A stretch of 64,000 nt of DNA, from contig FJOG01000001.1 in assembly GCA_900073065.1 (NCBI GenBank), forward strand, positions 1,582,439 through 1,646,438. Reading direction: 5' to 3'. Under the pieces are notes generated by a model. It was given only the letters and a program-made list of their open reading frames with translations, did no database searches and had not been told where the DNA came from. Of the stretch, positions 1 through 10,282 are shown one piece after another. This stretch comes from Phialocephala subalpina. Taxonomy: Eukaryota > Ascomycota > Leotiomycetes > Helotiales > Mollisiaceae. Position numbers and translations under genes: made by a program. How positions within the stretch are numbered: the stretch's first letter is position 1; every line of letters begins with the position of its first letter.

Positions 1-889
1 CGTCTTTCTGATGGCTTCGCAGTCTTTCACTATTGAATCCGCCCTGAAAAGCTTCAGGTAATCAGCCTGTCTCTGAATATCGCCCTGGTCCGCCAGGGTA
101 GCAGCGGTAATGGGATTACTAAGTCCCGTCCCACGCTGATCAAGATAGAGCATCTGGTAGCCTTTGTCGAGTACAACATTGGTGATGGGGTGATTCTGTG
201 GCGGCGGACACTATGCAGGAGGAGCTTGAGTTAGCGTTTTTAGAGCCTCTCAAAATTTGAAAATTTGAAAGTTCATCCAAGTCTCCTGGGTGTAATATTT
301 CAAGGATAGAGAGAATTTTGAAAATGCAGCTTACTGAACATCCTGGGCCGCCCTATGAGAATTTAGTCGCAAATTTTCGCATATTTGGATACCAGTCCGC
401 ATTGTTAATCTGGGATAGCGTACCTGCAAGTAGACAAACCATGGCTTTTGGTTTTTCTTGAGCTGCTCATCCTCGGAGAGAGGGATCACGGGTTTCTCAT
501 ATCTCGTGACCGAGCGAGCAAACAGCTGAATATGCCCTCTGTCCGGCTTTGCATAGTCTTTTGGGACCTCGAAGAAAAGTTCTGAGACTTTGAGCTTTCC
601 TACGATATTCTTTAGCAATATTCCAGAAAGATAATGTGTGGAAAGAAGACATTCAACCACCCCTAGATTTCTGTCCTGAGATGAAGGATTGAACGTTACA
701 ACTCATATATCTTCAAAAAAAGGGATCTAAACATAATAGTAGATATGTTGAGGAATGCGTAGACATAAGAGAGAGTAACTCAAAGCCATTACGTATCAAA
801 AGCTAACGAATCTGGCCACGGCCAGCATCACATGACCAAGCCTTACCTGGTATGAGATGAGTTTTCGACTCAATAAGCCTCGCCGCCAT
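1..889 (-). CDS. Proline iminopeptidase (prolyl aminopeptidase), 3' end cut by window edge
   Basis: Removes N-terminal proline from peptides; alpha/beta-hydrolase of peptidase family S33, probably cytosolic. Exons read as 889..847, 599..424, 352..335 and 210..<1. The protein starts MAARLIESKTHLIPG, joined to GKLKVSELFFEVPKDYAKP, the usual fungal N-terminus. After VYLQ comes an 18-nt microexon coding GGPGCS, the family's oxyanion-hole motif (GGPG), then CPPPQNHP and YLDQRGTGLSNP. The nucleophile serine (GxSxGG) and the rest of the enzyme lie outside the window. An open stretch runs upstream of exon 2 from a GTG near 660, but it has no ATG and no family similarity, so the split start at 889 is preferred. 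Head to head with the kelch gene at 1544. Identity is secure; the exon 1 join is supported by phase and by a TTGCTAAAG branch site before ATCGTAG. Confidence 0.88.
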
Positions 890-1543
890 TGTTCAATATC
901 TTTTCTTCTTTCCGCAGGGTGCAAAAGAAGCTAGGAGTTCGTTGTAAGAAGTAATTGTAAAGGTTGGTTGACTTTGGTGGTGATTAAGGTGACATGAGAT
1001 CGAAGAGTGGATGGAGTTTTTGGCGAGTGCGAGACCTCTTCAGCGACTTGATAAAGCGGCGAGCGCACAAACTTTCTCGCCATCATCCCAAAGGCTCGAT
1101 CTCAAAGCACCCAACGCAACGAACAATTGGTTAAGGTAAGTAATAACTGTTTTGAAGTCTTTGGTTATGCTCCTGTAATTGTTCTTGGCAAGACAGGGAA
1201 AGCTCAGGTATTGCAAAGCTGCGCTTCCTCATTCCCTGTCTAGGTAGCTCCTGCCAAAATTTCTGGGCTATCAATGAAGCGTAGTTGCGATTTCCACTAT
1301 TAATCGTCTGAGTGTACCGCAAACATTAGTTTGTTGAATTCATTTATTGTTTTCAAAGCCGGGCTGTATCATCTGCTACTTCCAGGTTTGCGCGGAGACA
1401 CATGCACCGAGTCCCTCTCCCTCTGTACTTCTGAAAGCACCACAGCGTATTGGACGTTTGTGTTTCGTCTACACACCCAACTAATCATCAGTATAGACCA
1501 CACGCCACAAAGACTCTTATCGAAACTTGTCATTCCAGCTAAG
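890..1543. promoter_or_regulatory. Divergent intergenic region between proline iminopeptidase and KEL3-like gene
   Basis: 654 bp between two start codons pointing away from each other, so it must hold both promoters and 5' leaders. Open stretches here (for example 1331-1543 in frame with the kelch gene, and 1131-1322 on the minus strand) have no protein-like composition. No clear TATA box or repeat seen. Confidence 0.5.
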
Positions 1544-3604
1544 ATGGCCAAGGACAAGAAAGGTAAGAGCGAGGGCAAGAAGGCCAAGATAGCAGAGAAG
1601 AAGCAAAAACAAGAAAAGAAAGGAGCCAAGAAAGAGAAGACCAAAGCCTCAAAAGCCGACGACAGTGATGCTGAGGATGTCGACCTCGATGCTGTCCTTG
1701 CAGAATACGCCAAGAAGCAAGAGCAATTCCTCAAAGTTACGGAAACTCCTTGTGACCCACCAAGAGCTCGAGCTTCATCTACGCTGATCGCGTCGCCGGC
1801 GGGTGATAATGAGTTGTTCTTGTTCGGAGGCGAGTACTTCAATGGAGCTTTAGCCACTTTCTTCAATGATCTCTACGTCTACTTCATTAATAGGGATGAG
1901 TGGCGTTCTATCACGTCCCCTAATAGCCCGCTCCCACGTTCTGGACACGCGTGGTGCAGAGGTAATACTGGAATCTACCTGTTTGGTGGTGAATTCAGTT
2001 CTCCAAAGCAAGGGACATTTTACCACTACAACGACTTCTGGCACTTCGATCCATCAAACAGAGAATGGAGCAGAATAGAGACGAAGGGCAAAGTTCCACC
2101 CTCAAGAAGCGGCCACCGCATGACTTATTACAAAAACTACATCATCCTCTTCGGCGGCTTCCAAGACACATCTCAGCAGACCAAGTACCTTGCAGACCTC
2201 TGGCTTTACGACACACAGAATTTCGTCTGGCACAACCCCACTCTTCCACTCACCACCCAGAAACCCGACGCTCGATCCTCTTTCACCTTCCTTCCCCACG
2301 AATCAGGAGCAGTGCTCTACGGCGGCTACTCACGAGTCAAGGCAACGGTGACAGGAAAGCAAACCAAAGGAGGCGGACAAGCTCAACGGAATGTTCTCAA
2401 GCCGCTGGTACATCAAGATTGTTTCTTCCTCCGAATCATCCCACCAGGAGTGGATGCTCCGCACAACTCACCACCTACCGTGCGGTGGGAACGCAGAAAG
2501 AAACCTGCCAACGCACCTAATCCTCCAAGGGCAGGTGCTACGATGGCACATCATAAAGGCCGAGGAATTATGTTTGGCGGCGTTCATGATGTTGAGGAGA
2601 GTGAGGAGGGCATTGATAGCGAGTTCTTTAATATGCTGTTCGCTTGGAATATTGAGCGGAACAGATACTTCCCACTTACGTTGAGGAAGCCTCGTCAGAA
2701 TCAGAAGAAGGCCCAAGGAGATGGGAGAGGTGGTCGTCGTGGAAGAGGACAAGCGAGTGAGGAAGAGCTTTTGAGGAATCTCGCAGCACTTTCTGCTGGG
2801 AAGTCATTATCCGAGGATGCCATGGACATTGAAGTTGCCAAAGAGGACGAGCCTGAAGAGAAGACATTGCCTACGAAGGAAGTGCTGATGGAGTTCCCTC
2901 ACCCGAGATTCAATGCTCAACTGACGGTTCAAGATGACGTTCTCTATATCTACGGTGGCACTTTCGAGAAAGGGGATGTAGAATATACTTTTGACGAGAT
3001 GTATGCAATCGACCTCGGCAAGTTGGACGGCGTCAAGGAGATCTTCCGCAGAGAGCCAGAGAATTGGCTCGGAAGCGAAGATGAGGATAGTGATGATGAA
3101 GAGGGTAGCGACGAAGATGACGAAGAGGATGAAGAGGATGAAGAAGGCGATGTCAAGATGACGGACGAGAAACCACTATTTACTGAAAGTGCTCGAAAGT
3201 CAAAACGCAAGGAGAAAGTCCTCGCTGAGGAGGGACAATCTGAACTCGGTTCTCCACAAGCCTCTGTATTCGACGATACGCCAGATGATGCCACAACCGA
3301 AGTATCTGTCGACGATAATCTCCCGCACCCTCGTCCATTCGAATCTAGGCGAGATTTCTTCCAGAGAAGTAGCAACGAGTGGCAAGAGATCCTGATGACG
3401 AGTCTGAGATGGAAGGGCATTCAGCCAGAGTCCCTGTCAGTGAAGGAGATTAAGACTAAAGCATTTGAAATGAGTGAGGAAAAATGGTGGGATTGTCGAG
3501 AAGAGATTACTGCTCTTGAGGATGAGCAGGAGGTGGCTGGTATCGGAGAGATTATGGCTTTGGCTGATAGGGAGGCCACTGGCGGTGCTGGACGTAGGAG
3601 GTAG
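1544..3604 (+). CDS. KEL3: Kelch-repeat protein, Kel3/KLHDC4 type
   Basis: Single-exon gene of 686 aa. The start is the ATG at 1544 (MAKDKKGKSEGKK); the in-frame extension to 1331 is not protein-like. Order: a Lys/Glu-rich basic tail (about residues 1-45); kelch blades forming a beta-propeller, visible as repeated LFGGE, YLFGGEF, ILFGGF, VLYGGYS, IMFGGVHD and IYGGTFEKGD motifs between about 80 and 500; a strongly acidic Asp/Glu stretch near 515-545; and a C-terminal DUF4110-type segment (RDFFQRSSNEWQEIL ... EEKWWDCREE). This matches the yeast Kel3 / human KLHDC4 architecture. Family function is poorly defined; the propeller is presumably a protein-binding platform. The transcript converges on the VPS71-like gene. 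Confidence 0.9.
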   Translation: MAKDKKGKSEGKKAKIAEKKQKQEKKGAKKEKTKASKADDSDAEDVDLDAVLAEYAKKQEQFLKVTETPCDPPRARASSTLIASPAGDNELFLFGGEYFNGALATFFNDLYVYFINRDEWRSITSPNSPLPRSGHAWCRGNTGIYLFGGEFSSPKQGTFYHYNDFWHFDPSNREWSRIETKGKVPPSRSGHRMTYYKNYIILFGGFQDTSQQTKYLADLWLYDTQNFVWHNPTLPLTTQKPDARSSFTFLPHESGAVLYGGYSRVKATVTGKQTKGGGQAQRNVLKPLVHQDCFFLRIIPPGVDAPHNSPPTVRWERRKKPANAPNPPRAGATMAHHKGRGIMFGGVHDVEESEEGIDSEFFNMLFAWNIERNRYFPLTLRKPRQNQKKAQGDGRGGRRGRGQASEEELLRNLAALSAGKSLSEDAMDIEVAKEDEPEEKTLPTKEVLMEFPHPRFNAQLTVQDDVLYIYGGTFEKGDVEYTFDEMYAIDLGKLDGVKEIFRREPENWLGSEDEDSDDEEGSDEDDEEDEEDEEGDVKMTDEKPLFTESARKSKRKEKVLAEEGQSELGSPQASVFDDTPDDATTEVSVDDNLPHPRPFESRRDFFQRSSNEWQEILMTSLRWKGIQPESLSVKEIKTKAFEMSEEKWWDCREEITALEDEQEVAGIGEIMALADREATGGAGRRR

Positions 3605-4023
3605 TGCTAGGGTTACCCAAAATTGAATGTCCAAAAGAAAAAAAGCCTAGGAGAACGTCTCAGGAAAGTTGGGACATTCAAGACACCCGAAACAAAAAGC
3701 GAATAGGAGTATTGTTCTATATCAAATCCATCAGTGAATTCTTCAATTCTTGAGTGTTTGCACATCATTTGAACACCCCTAAAGTTTCTCAACTTGAAAA
3801 CCACAGTTGAGTCTTTCATTAAAGTCTATTTTGGTAATTCTGTTGGCCCTTGATAGGTTCTGAATACCTCTCCAATGTCCAGGAGTTGTCCGACTACTGA
3901 TCTTTTCAGCTGTACGTCCTGAAAGGACTTCCTCAGCATTGATCATGCTTTTTATCTCCAACCAGCACTCAGTGTAATGCCTCAGCCATTCCAAAAACGC
4001 CTACACCATAACCCATAGCCCTT
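3605..4023. other. Convergent 3' intergenic region
   Basis: 419 bp between the stop codons of the convergent KEL3-like and VPS71-like genes; expected to hold both 3' UTRs. Small open frames on the minus strand (3613-3994) look like chance. Nothing else seen. Confidence 0.5.
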
Positions 4024-5009
4024 TCATGCCCCATATCTTGTAAAACACTCCTCCTGATGCACATTCAAACACTCAAGAGCACAAACTCTCCCTCCACACC
4101 TCGTACACTTCACCCTCCCCCAATACCCACAAACCTCGCAAAACTGCCTCACAGGTTTCCTCTGATCTTCCTCCACCCATGAACCCCTCGCCTCATTATA
4201 AGTCAACGGTGGTGCAGCCAATAACCAATCTATCTCTGCCTGTGAAGGCATTCCCGGTATCCTCGATATGAGCAAAGGATCGTTGTCCAAAGGATGTACA
4301 GCAGGTACTGCTCCAGATCCTTGTGAGAGGATAGGGGCATCTATCATTTGTACATCTGCTGTACTGGACTCGGTCTTCACGGCTGCTGGTGTAGTGATTT
4401 GTAATGCGCTGGAGACTTTGCGGAGGGGAGTAGGTGTCGAAACAGCGTTTGGGTCTTTCTTCTTGTGCGAGCGTGTGCCTTTGCTTGTGAGATGCGGCGC
4501 TGCTGAGCCTGGTGTACCGCGAGCAGCGGGTGTATTTGGAATTGCAGCGGAGGGTTGGGCAATGGGTGCTGAAGCTGTCAATGGAGAGCCAAGGGCCTCG
4601 TAATCGGAGAGGTGGTTTGCGAATGTTTTCTGGGATTGGAGGATCTTTCGAACATTGGGAGTCACTTTGCCATGGCTCACTATTGTCCATCAGTATACAC
4701 TTCTGCGAATCGAGAATGTCCCATACCTCTCCCAGCATTGTCGCGATGCCGTATAGGCACCGGAATTGATACATCTCGATGGTTCTCGCGGTCAAGAGCA
4801 GCTAATTCTCGTAAGATCTTCGCATCTTGCTTGGCCGTTGTCTCTTGGTGGCTGGCTACGTGTTGATTTCGAGCGCGTTTTCGAGAGGAAGGCTGCAAGG
4901 CTGTGACTGAGGCGTTGACTCCTGTGTCGGGGATGTAGGCCCAGCCGGGAGCTGCATTGGCTCTTGTACCCAGAGCGACTTCTCTGACGCCGAAGTTCAT
5001 GTTTGTCAT
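4024..5009 (-). CDS. VPS71: HIT-type zinc finger protein, Vps71/ZNHIT1 family (SWR1 complex)
   Basis: Subunit of the SWR1 chromatin-remodelling complex, which deposits histone H2A.Z. Exons 5009..4727 and 4679..4024, 312 aa. The 47-nt intron (GTATGG..AATAG) joins DNAGR to VSHGKVTPNVRKILQSQ, giving the family block VRKILQSQKTFANHLSDYEA. The C-terminus is the HIT finger: FCEVCGYWGRVKCTRCG, then CALECLNVHQEECF, with the Cys/His ligands present. N-terminal residues include an Arg-rich, probably nuclear segment (SSRKRARNQH). The middle is low-complexity Ser/Pro/Ala. A second start three codons in (MNFGVREV, ATG at 5000) is equally plausible. Confidence 0.88.
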
Positions 5010-5368
5010 AATGTCAGGGATGGTTGTGGTGTGAATGTCGGTGTTGAGGTGAGGAGTCGCGTGTGGTGAAGTAAATTTGGGAGGCGAGGCTGTCTACGGA
5101 CTTTCACGATGTGTGGATGCAGAATGGCGTCAGAGAGGGGAGGCTCAGAAATGGCAGAACAGAGCATGGTATCAATTCATTGCTGAGCGGTGTATTTTGC
5201 TGCTTGGTATCAAATGCATTCGCAGCAACAATGCAGTAAGATCAAGGACTGTTGTACATATCCTGCTGGATATCTGCCATGAATGTGAAAACCTCCAGAG
5301 CCTCCATAACGTCCAACTACAGCATACACCTTGTCCGTTGTCCATCCATAGTTCATATCTCAATTACT
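5010..5368. other. Intergenic region upstream of VPS71-like gene
   Basis: 359 bp between the VPS71-like start and the end of the next minus-strand gene. Contains that gene's 3' UTR and the VPS71 promoter; open frames here (5077-5397 plus strand) show no protein-like features. Confidence 0.4.
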
Positions 5369-5990
5369 TCATTTCTTCTTCTTTTCCAATTCCGTAAGCT
5401 TTTCTTCCAATGTCTGCACGTAACTGTGGACACGTTGAACCGACGCCTGTAAAGACTATTGTAGAAGTTAGCTATTGTTCTGGGAAGCTGCGGATCTGCC
5501 ATGTTTCTTCTGCTCTGGAACTTGTCTGGAAGGTCTTCTACTGTGAAATAATAAGGAGCAAGAGGACTAGATGCAAAAACGCACATAGATATCCTCAGTC
5601 AATAGCCCATTCGAAACCTTGTATTCCTCCAAGATGTAGTAGTAAACACCAGCGCCTGCAAGCGTGCTGCCGAGAAGGAATCCGAATAATCTATAGAGAG
5701 CATGTCCATTAGCCAGATGATCCAATGTTTCTGCTGTGGTCGTGTGCTATGGATGATTTCAAGCAGAGGAACTGCTCCGAAGCTGCGCAACGCGTGCACC
5801 GCAGAGCTGTTGGAAACTGAAAAATAGGAACATGGCGAACTGACCCTCCTCTGAAAGCGCCAACTGGCTTTCTCACTGGTAGTGGTGTAGCATCTGCGAG
5901 TCTTCGTGTGGATGTTTGGAAGCTTCGAGTGGTGCGGAGAGCGGCGGAAGGGGTAGCGCGCATGGCCGGTGAAAGAATGCGCGAAGCCAT
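5369..5990 (-). CDS. Small mitochondrial single-pass membrane protein with C-terminal coiled coil
   Basis: Unnamed ascomycete-type protein. Exons read as 5990..5845, 5690..5585 and 5446..5369, 109 aa. Residues 1-40 are Arg/Ser/Ala-rich without acidic residues (MASRILSPAMRATPSAALR ... TSTRRLADA), a classic mitochondrial presequence. Next comes a glycine-rich transmembrane helix (FGFLLGSTLAGAGVYYYIL), the polar segment EEYKVSNGLLTEDIY, and a Lys/Glu coiled coil ending LEEKLTELEKKKK. Intron 1 is 154 nt and intron 2 is 138 nt. The second join (DIY to ASVQRVHSYVQ) is clean in phase, but two or three residues could be missing if a microexon lies in the 138-nt intron. Likely inner-membrane; the function is not known to me. 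Confidence 0.72.
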
Positions 5991-6816
5991 TGTTGTGTTG
6001 TGACGTGGACGATCAACCTTGGGTGTAGGATTGGATTTTGGTACTTAGGGTTGAATGCCAGTGATCGCGCGATTGTTTGCTTGAGGAGTTTGTGGAGTTC
6101 GTTGTCTGATCCGAGATGGAGCTTCCCCAGACATAACCGGACCTCGCTTCGGGTCCTCAAGGGATTCCTGATGTGCAGAATAATGTAAACGATGTAATTA
6201 TCCTATACTTTCTGGGACTTAGAAAGGAAACTAACGCCGAGATTCGAAGAACCTTCGATAAGAAATTCGGGAGGTCGTGCCATAGAAAATACTTTGCTCC
6301 TCGGCTGTTCTTCTCAAGTCTTGATGAATGTACCTAGCTTCGTGGTAATATGTTGTGTTTTCTGAACCAGGGCTTCAAGCTACATGCACTGTGCTAAAAA
6401 GAGACACACCAAAGTACCAGAAAACCTGGGACTTTCATTAGGAGCTGAATTTATCGAACTAATGCATGCCGAGGGATTAAGGATATACTTCTAAGTTTCT
6501 ATCAATGATGCTCGAGGTCTTGCTCTAGGTTCCTGTCAATGTACCTCTATCTAGAACAATTACAGGTGTACTTTGTGTCGGTTATTTTGTACAGGAGGCA
6601 GGGAACGTTCAATCGGATGAAGGATGCTGTGCTCCAAAAGTTTCAGGATTTCACGAGTTCCAGTTCAAATGTGTTTGAAAAACCATCGCAATTTTATTAT
6701 CCGGAGACGATCCCATCAACTATAAAAGCCCATTGTGTTGCCTCCAACGTTTTCAATCGATGGGAGGTAGATGATACAGATAAAATGAAGAAGTCCGCTT
6801 TTGCATGTCCCACACT
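5991..6816. other. Intergenic region, PDI 3' flank
   Basis: 826 bp between the small mitochondrial protein's start and the PDI stop. It must contain the former's promoter and the PDI 3' UTR. The open frame at 6539-6961 plus strand is mostly the antisense of the PDI C-terminus. No RNA gene or repeat seen. Confidence 0.45.
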
Positions 6817-8636
6817 TTACAACTCGTCGTGCTCATCCGCAGCACCTGTCGCCTCAGCCACCTTGCTCTCCACGGTCTCCTTGACCTCCTCAGCTGTGCT
6901 TTTGACGGACTCGGTTGCGGCAGCAGCTTGCTCAGCCATTGACTCGACAATTGGCTTTTGAGCCTCAGCCTCCTCGTCGTAGGTAACTTCGACGGCGTAC
7001 TTGCCATTCTCCTTAACAAACTTGATGAGATCCTCGATGCTACGGCTTCCGCTGTATGTGACTGGGTTCTTCTTGTCACCAGCCTTGTAGAGCTTGATGG
7101 TTGGGAAGCCTTGGATCTCATCGGGAACATCATTCAGAGTAGCATCAACCTTGGCAATGGTGACCTTGTCGGTGTAACCACCATCGACGTAAAGCTTGGC
7201 AAGGATGTCGTACTTGGGAGCAAGAGCCTTGCAATGACCGCACCATGGTGCATAGAATTCGATCAAAACATCCTTGTCCTCAGCCAAGACAATATCGTCG
7301 TAGTTCTTAGCAACGACAATTTGGACTGGGCCTTCTTGCTTCTCCGGAATAGGCTCAGACTTGATGCTCGGCTCGACCTTGCCTTCAACAAATTCTGAGA
7401 CGAACTTGCCAATGGTCTCAGCGGTGATCTCAGCCTCCTGGTCGTATGGGTACTTCTTGTTGTTGACGGTGTCCTGGATAGCGAAAGCAGGGAATTGGTC
7501 TGCCTTAAGGTTCAAGTTGCCAGCGTGAGCGCCGAATGCCTTTGCGTCAATAGTGGCAAAGCTGATCTTGCCTCTGTGTTGCTCGGCGACGGCCTTGAGA
7601 GCAGTTGAGAGGGTCTCTCTCTCCTCTGGAGTCTCAGCGAAGATATAAGCCAAAGGAATTCCAGTGGCCATGTAGCCGGCGTAGGTGTCTGGGCCAACTT
7701 CACCAATCAAGGGGATGGAGGCGGTGCTGGCGAACTTCTCAATTACCTCGGCGTCGAAGGACTCCGTGAAAACGGTCTTGCCCTCATCGAATGACTTGTA
7801 CAAGACAATAGCTGGGGCAGTAACACCCTCGGCCTTGGCCAATGCAGCATCGTTGCTGGCACCGAAGAGGTAGTTGTCACGAAGCTTCTCAGCAACGGTT
7901 GTGAAGGTGGTGTTGGAGGTCTTATCCTCAGCATCGATGTATGCGACCAAAACAACTTTGTCGGCAGTCTTGAAGTCCTCGAGGGTGTCCTTGCTTAGGA
8001 TCGAAACGGCAGGGAGCGATTGCTTGGTCATGTACGAGACGATCCTGCGAGCAAGCGAGTTAGTATTCTGGTTTCTAGATCCAAGTGTTTCAAGGCGTTG
8101 GACTTACGCTGGTGCCTTTCTTGCGCCAGAGTATGGAGTAATGTTATCTGCGCCACGGAAAACCTTCAAAGTTGGGTATCCCTCAACACCGAAGCTCTGG
8201 CACAGGTCCGCCTCCTCTGTGCAATCCACCTTGGCAAGCTTGATGTTCTTCTCCTTTAATTGGGTTGCGGCCTCCTCGTATTCTGGTGCAAGAGCTTTGC
8301 AGTGACCACTGTAATACAATTAGTAATCTGGCTTTTGAACAGGTGTCTTTCAAAGCTGAGTACTCACCACCATGGCTAAATTGAGAAACAGGATGTTAGC
8401 AATGTTCAACATCTGCGAATTGGAGAGGGACGTACTGCGAAGACTAGAAACCAGAAAATGTTAGCAGAGTACTTCTGAACAAGGCCGAGGCTGAGGGGCA
8501 ACTTACATTCTGCAAGAACCAGATCATTCTCCTTAACGAACTCCGGGAAGGTATCCTTTGTCAATGAAGATACATCCGAAGCTGAAGCAATAGCAGCGCT
8601 GGCAAGGCCCAGGGCCAAAGTTGTGAAGGTGCGCAT
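6817..8636 (-). CDS. PDI1: Protein disulfide isomerase (ER), HDEL-terminated
   Basis: Forms and rearranges disulfides in the ER lumen. Exons 8636..8507, 8443..8436, 8375..8368, 8308..8108 and 8044..6817; 524 aa. Residues 1-20 are a signal peptide ([20 protein letters not shown]). The first thioredoxin domain has its active site FFAPWCGHC (CGHC at about 49-52) assembled across exons 1-4, with two 8-nt microexons coding most of FFAPWC. The middle b and b' domains follow. The second active site is [17 protein letters not shown] (about 384-387) in the last exon. An acidic Ala/Glu-rich tail ends in the retention signal HDEL. Length and layout are standard for fungal PDI. All four introns are 59-63 nt and phases close exactly. 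Expected to be induced by the unfolded protein response; I did not identify a specific element. Confidence 0.95.
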
Positions 8637-10282
8637 CTTGACTGTACTTTGGAGGTTATCGGGGTCCTGTGTCAGTGCGTTAGTCGCAGAGCTCAGGCTT
8701 CTAGAACTGTACAAGAATGCCCCGAGGAATGTAGATAAAGTTGTAGAAGTGATCGGGTAGATAGGACAGCTCCAGTATGTACCTCTTGCAATGTCGAAAA
8801 TAAAAGGAAGGTGGATAGATTTGTAGAGGGGAAGTGGTCTTTGAATTTGAATGAGGAGATCTGGTATCTTAATCGAAAGGGGGCTAGCGTCCAGCCTTGG
8901 TCAAGGTTATTTTGGGCCGCTTCTTTTTGGAGGACACGGTTTCTCGTCTTTAGATAACCCTAACGAACCCCTTTTTTTACCAACGTCGGTTGCAGCCAGA
9001 GGTGTAGGTTATTATTGATTGTTAATCTATATTTTGTAGCTGACTGCTGAGCATTAATTAATAATCCAAGGGGCGTCTTAGCATCGCCTTCGAATCCTCC
9101 CTTTGCTATTCACGCGCCCCTAATTTTGACAGTCAATATCAGGAGATCCTGTACCTGAAGCGATAGGTGAGATGGGGCAAGACACGACATCACAACAACT
9201 CAGTGCAAGCTTTACCTCAGAAAATAGCAGGGACGAAAGTGTATTACTGGGCTGGTCAGTCTTTTGCGTAACTTCTTCCTAGCTCTGGTTCTATCGTACT
9301 CCTACTAAGTGCAGAGCAGATATTCTGATGGTGAGCCACATCTCTCATAAGACTTGCGCCTTGAACTCGGGAAAAATGATTATTTCATAGACTAGGACTG
9401 GAGATTTCACCCAACTTGTGATATATCTCGCCATCGAACCTTGTGGTGCGAGAATTTTAAGGTGAGAGGTTCGGAAGGGTGCGATATGCGATACTGCCTA
9501 CTTTCTTCGATTAGTGCAATGGTGGCATAATGACGACATTGAAGCATTTCGATTTGCATCTATTCCTTTCTGTTATTCAAATTTTGAGTTGCTGGTGGGC
9601 CAGCTGAGTTATAACAACTTTGACGAGAAGTTGCTGTGGCGAGCTGCAGTTATTCACATTGGCAGCAGATGAAAGCTGTTATGCCAAAGCTAAAATGAAA
9701 GCTTCGAATACCTCAGTGAAAGGGGTGAACTGCCTCGCAGTGTTCAAAAAAACCGACACACTAAAGTACTAGGGCTCCGGGGACATTCTTGAGGACTCTG
9801 AATTAAGTCGAATATCCCTCGAGCTTCTACCAACCACTTTCGAAAGTGTGTTCGTGGCAGCAGAAAAGCAATATGTATAGATCTTCTGGGGAGCCGATGG
9901 GCAGCATATTTATCAACTTGGATATTATTCACGACGAAGCCAAGATTTTGAGTTGTGGTTTTATTTTATGTTACCTGCTCAGTTGTGACGATGAGCTTTC
10001 TTGAGCGCGACTTCCGTTTTCACTCGGGGCTGCAAATTGCCGTGTGCTTGCCAATTCAAGAACGCCAAAGCCAGTTCCTCTTTCTTTCATCCCAACATAC
10101 TCAAGACCATTATTTCCATCCCATCCACTTGTCACTTCTTCTCGATCTGCCACATTGACTTCCATCTTGTACTCCTTCTCGGTTGCCAATGGAGTCATCT
10201 CTGCTGCAGGCGTCTCGTTTCTAATCTCCAAATCTCTTATTCCATCGACCGCCTTCACCGCCGTGCTCCAGGGACCTCACCG
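8637..10282. other. Long divergent intergenic region (PDI promoter / disordered-protein promoter)
   Basis: About 1.65 kb between the PDI start and the ATG at 10283. It contains both promoters and leaders. A pyrimidine-rich tract with short poly-T lies near 8968-8990, and AT-rich DNA near 9010-9065. The open frame continuous with the downstream gene from 10001 to 10282 is Cys/His/Leu-rich and not protein-like. No gene recognised. Confidence 0.4.

Noticed and set aside
331..660. Continuous minus-strand frame beginning near 660 as the first exon of proline iminopeptidase
   Set aside because: It starts with GTG, has no ATG, and its first 20 residues do not match the family. A split start at 889 gives MAARLIESKTHLIPGKLKV, and a branch and acceptor site sit exactly at 600.
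1369..1866. Long minus-strand ORF opposite the KEL3-like N-terminus
   Set aside because: Antisense shadow of a Lys-rich coding region; Ser/Phe/Leu-rich composition without features. Similar shadows opposite RRN3, DOP1, TEL2 and TOP1 were also dropped.
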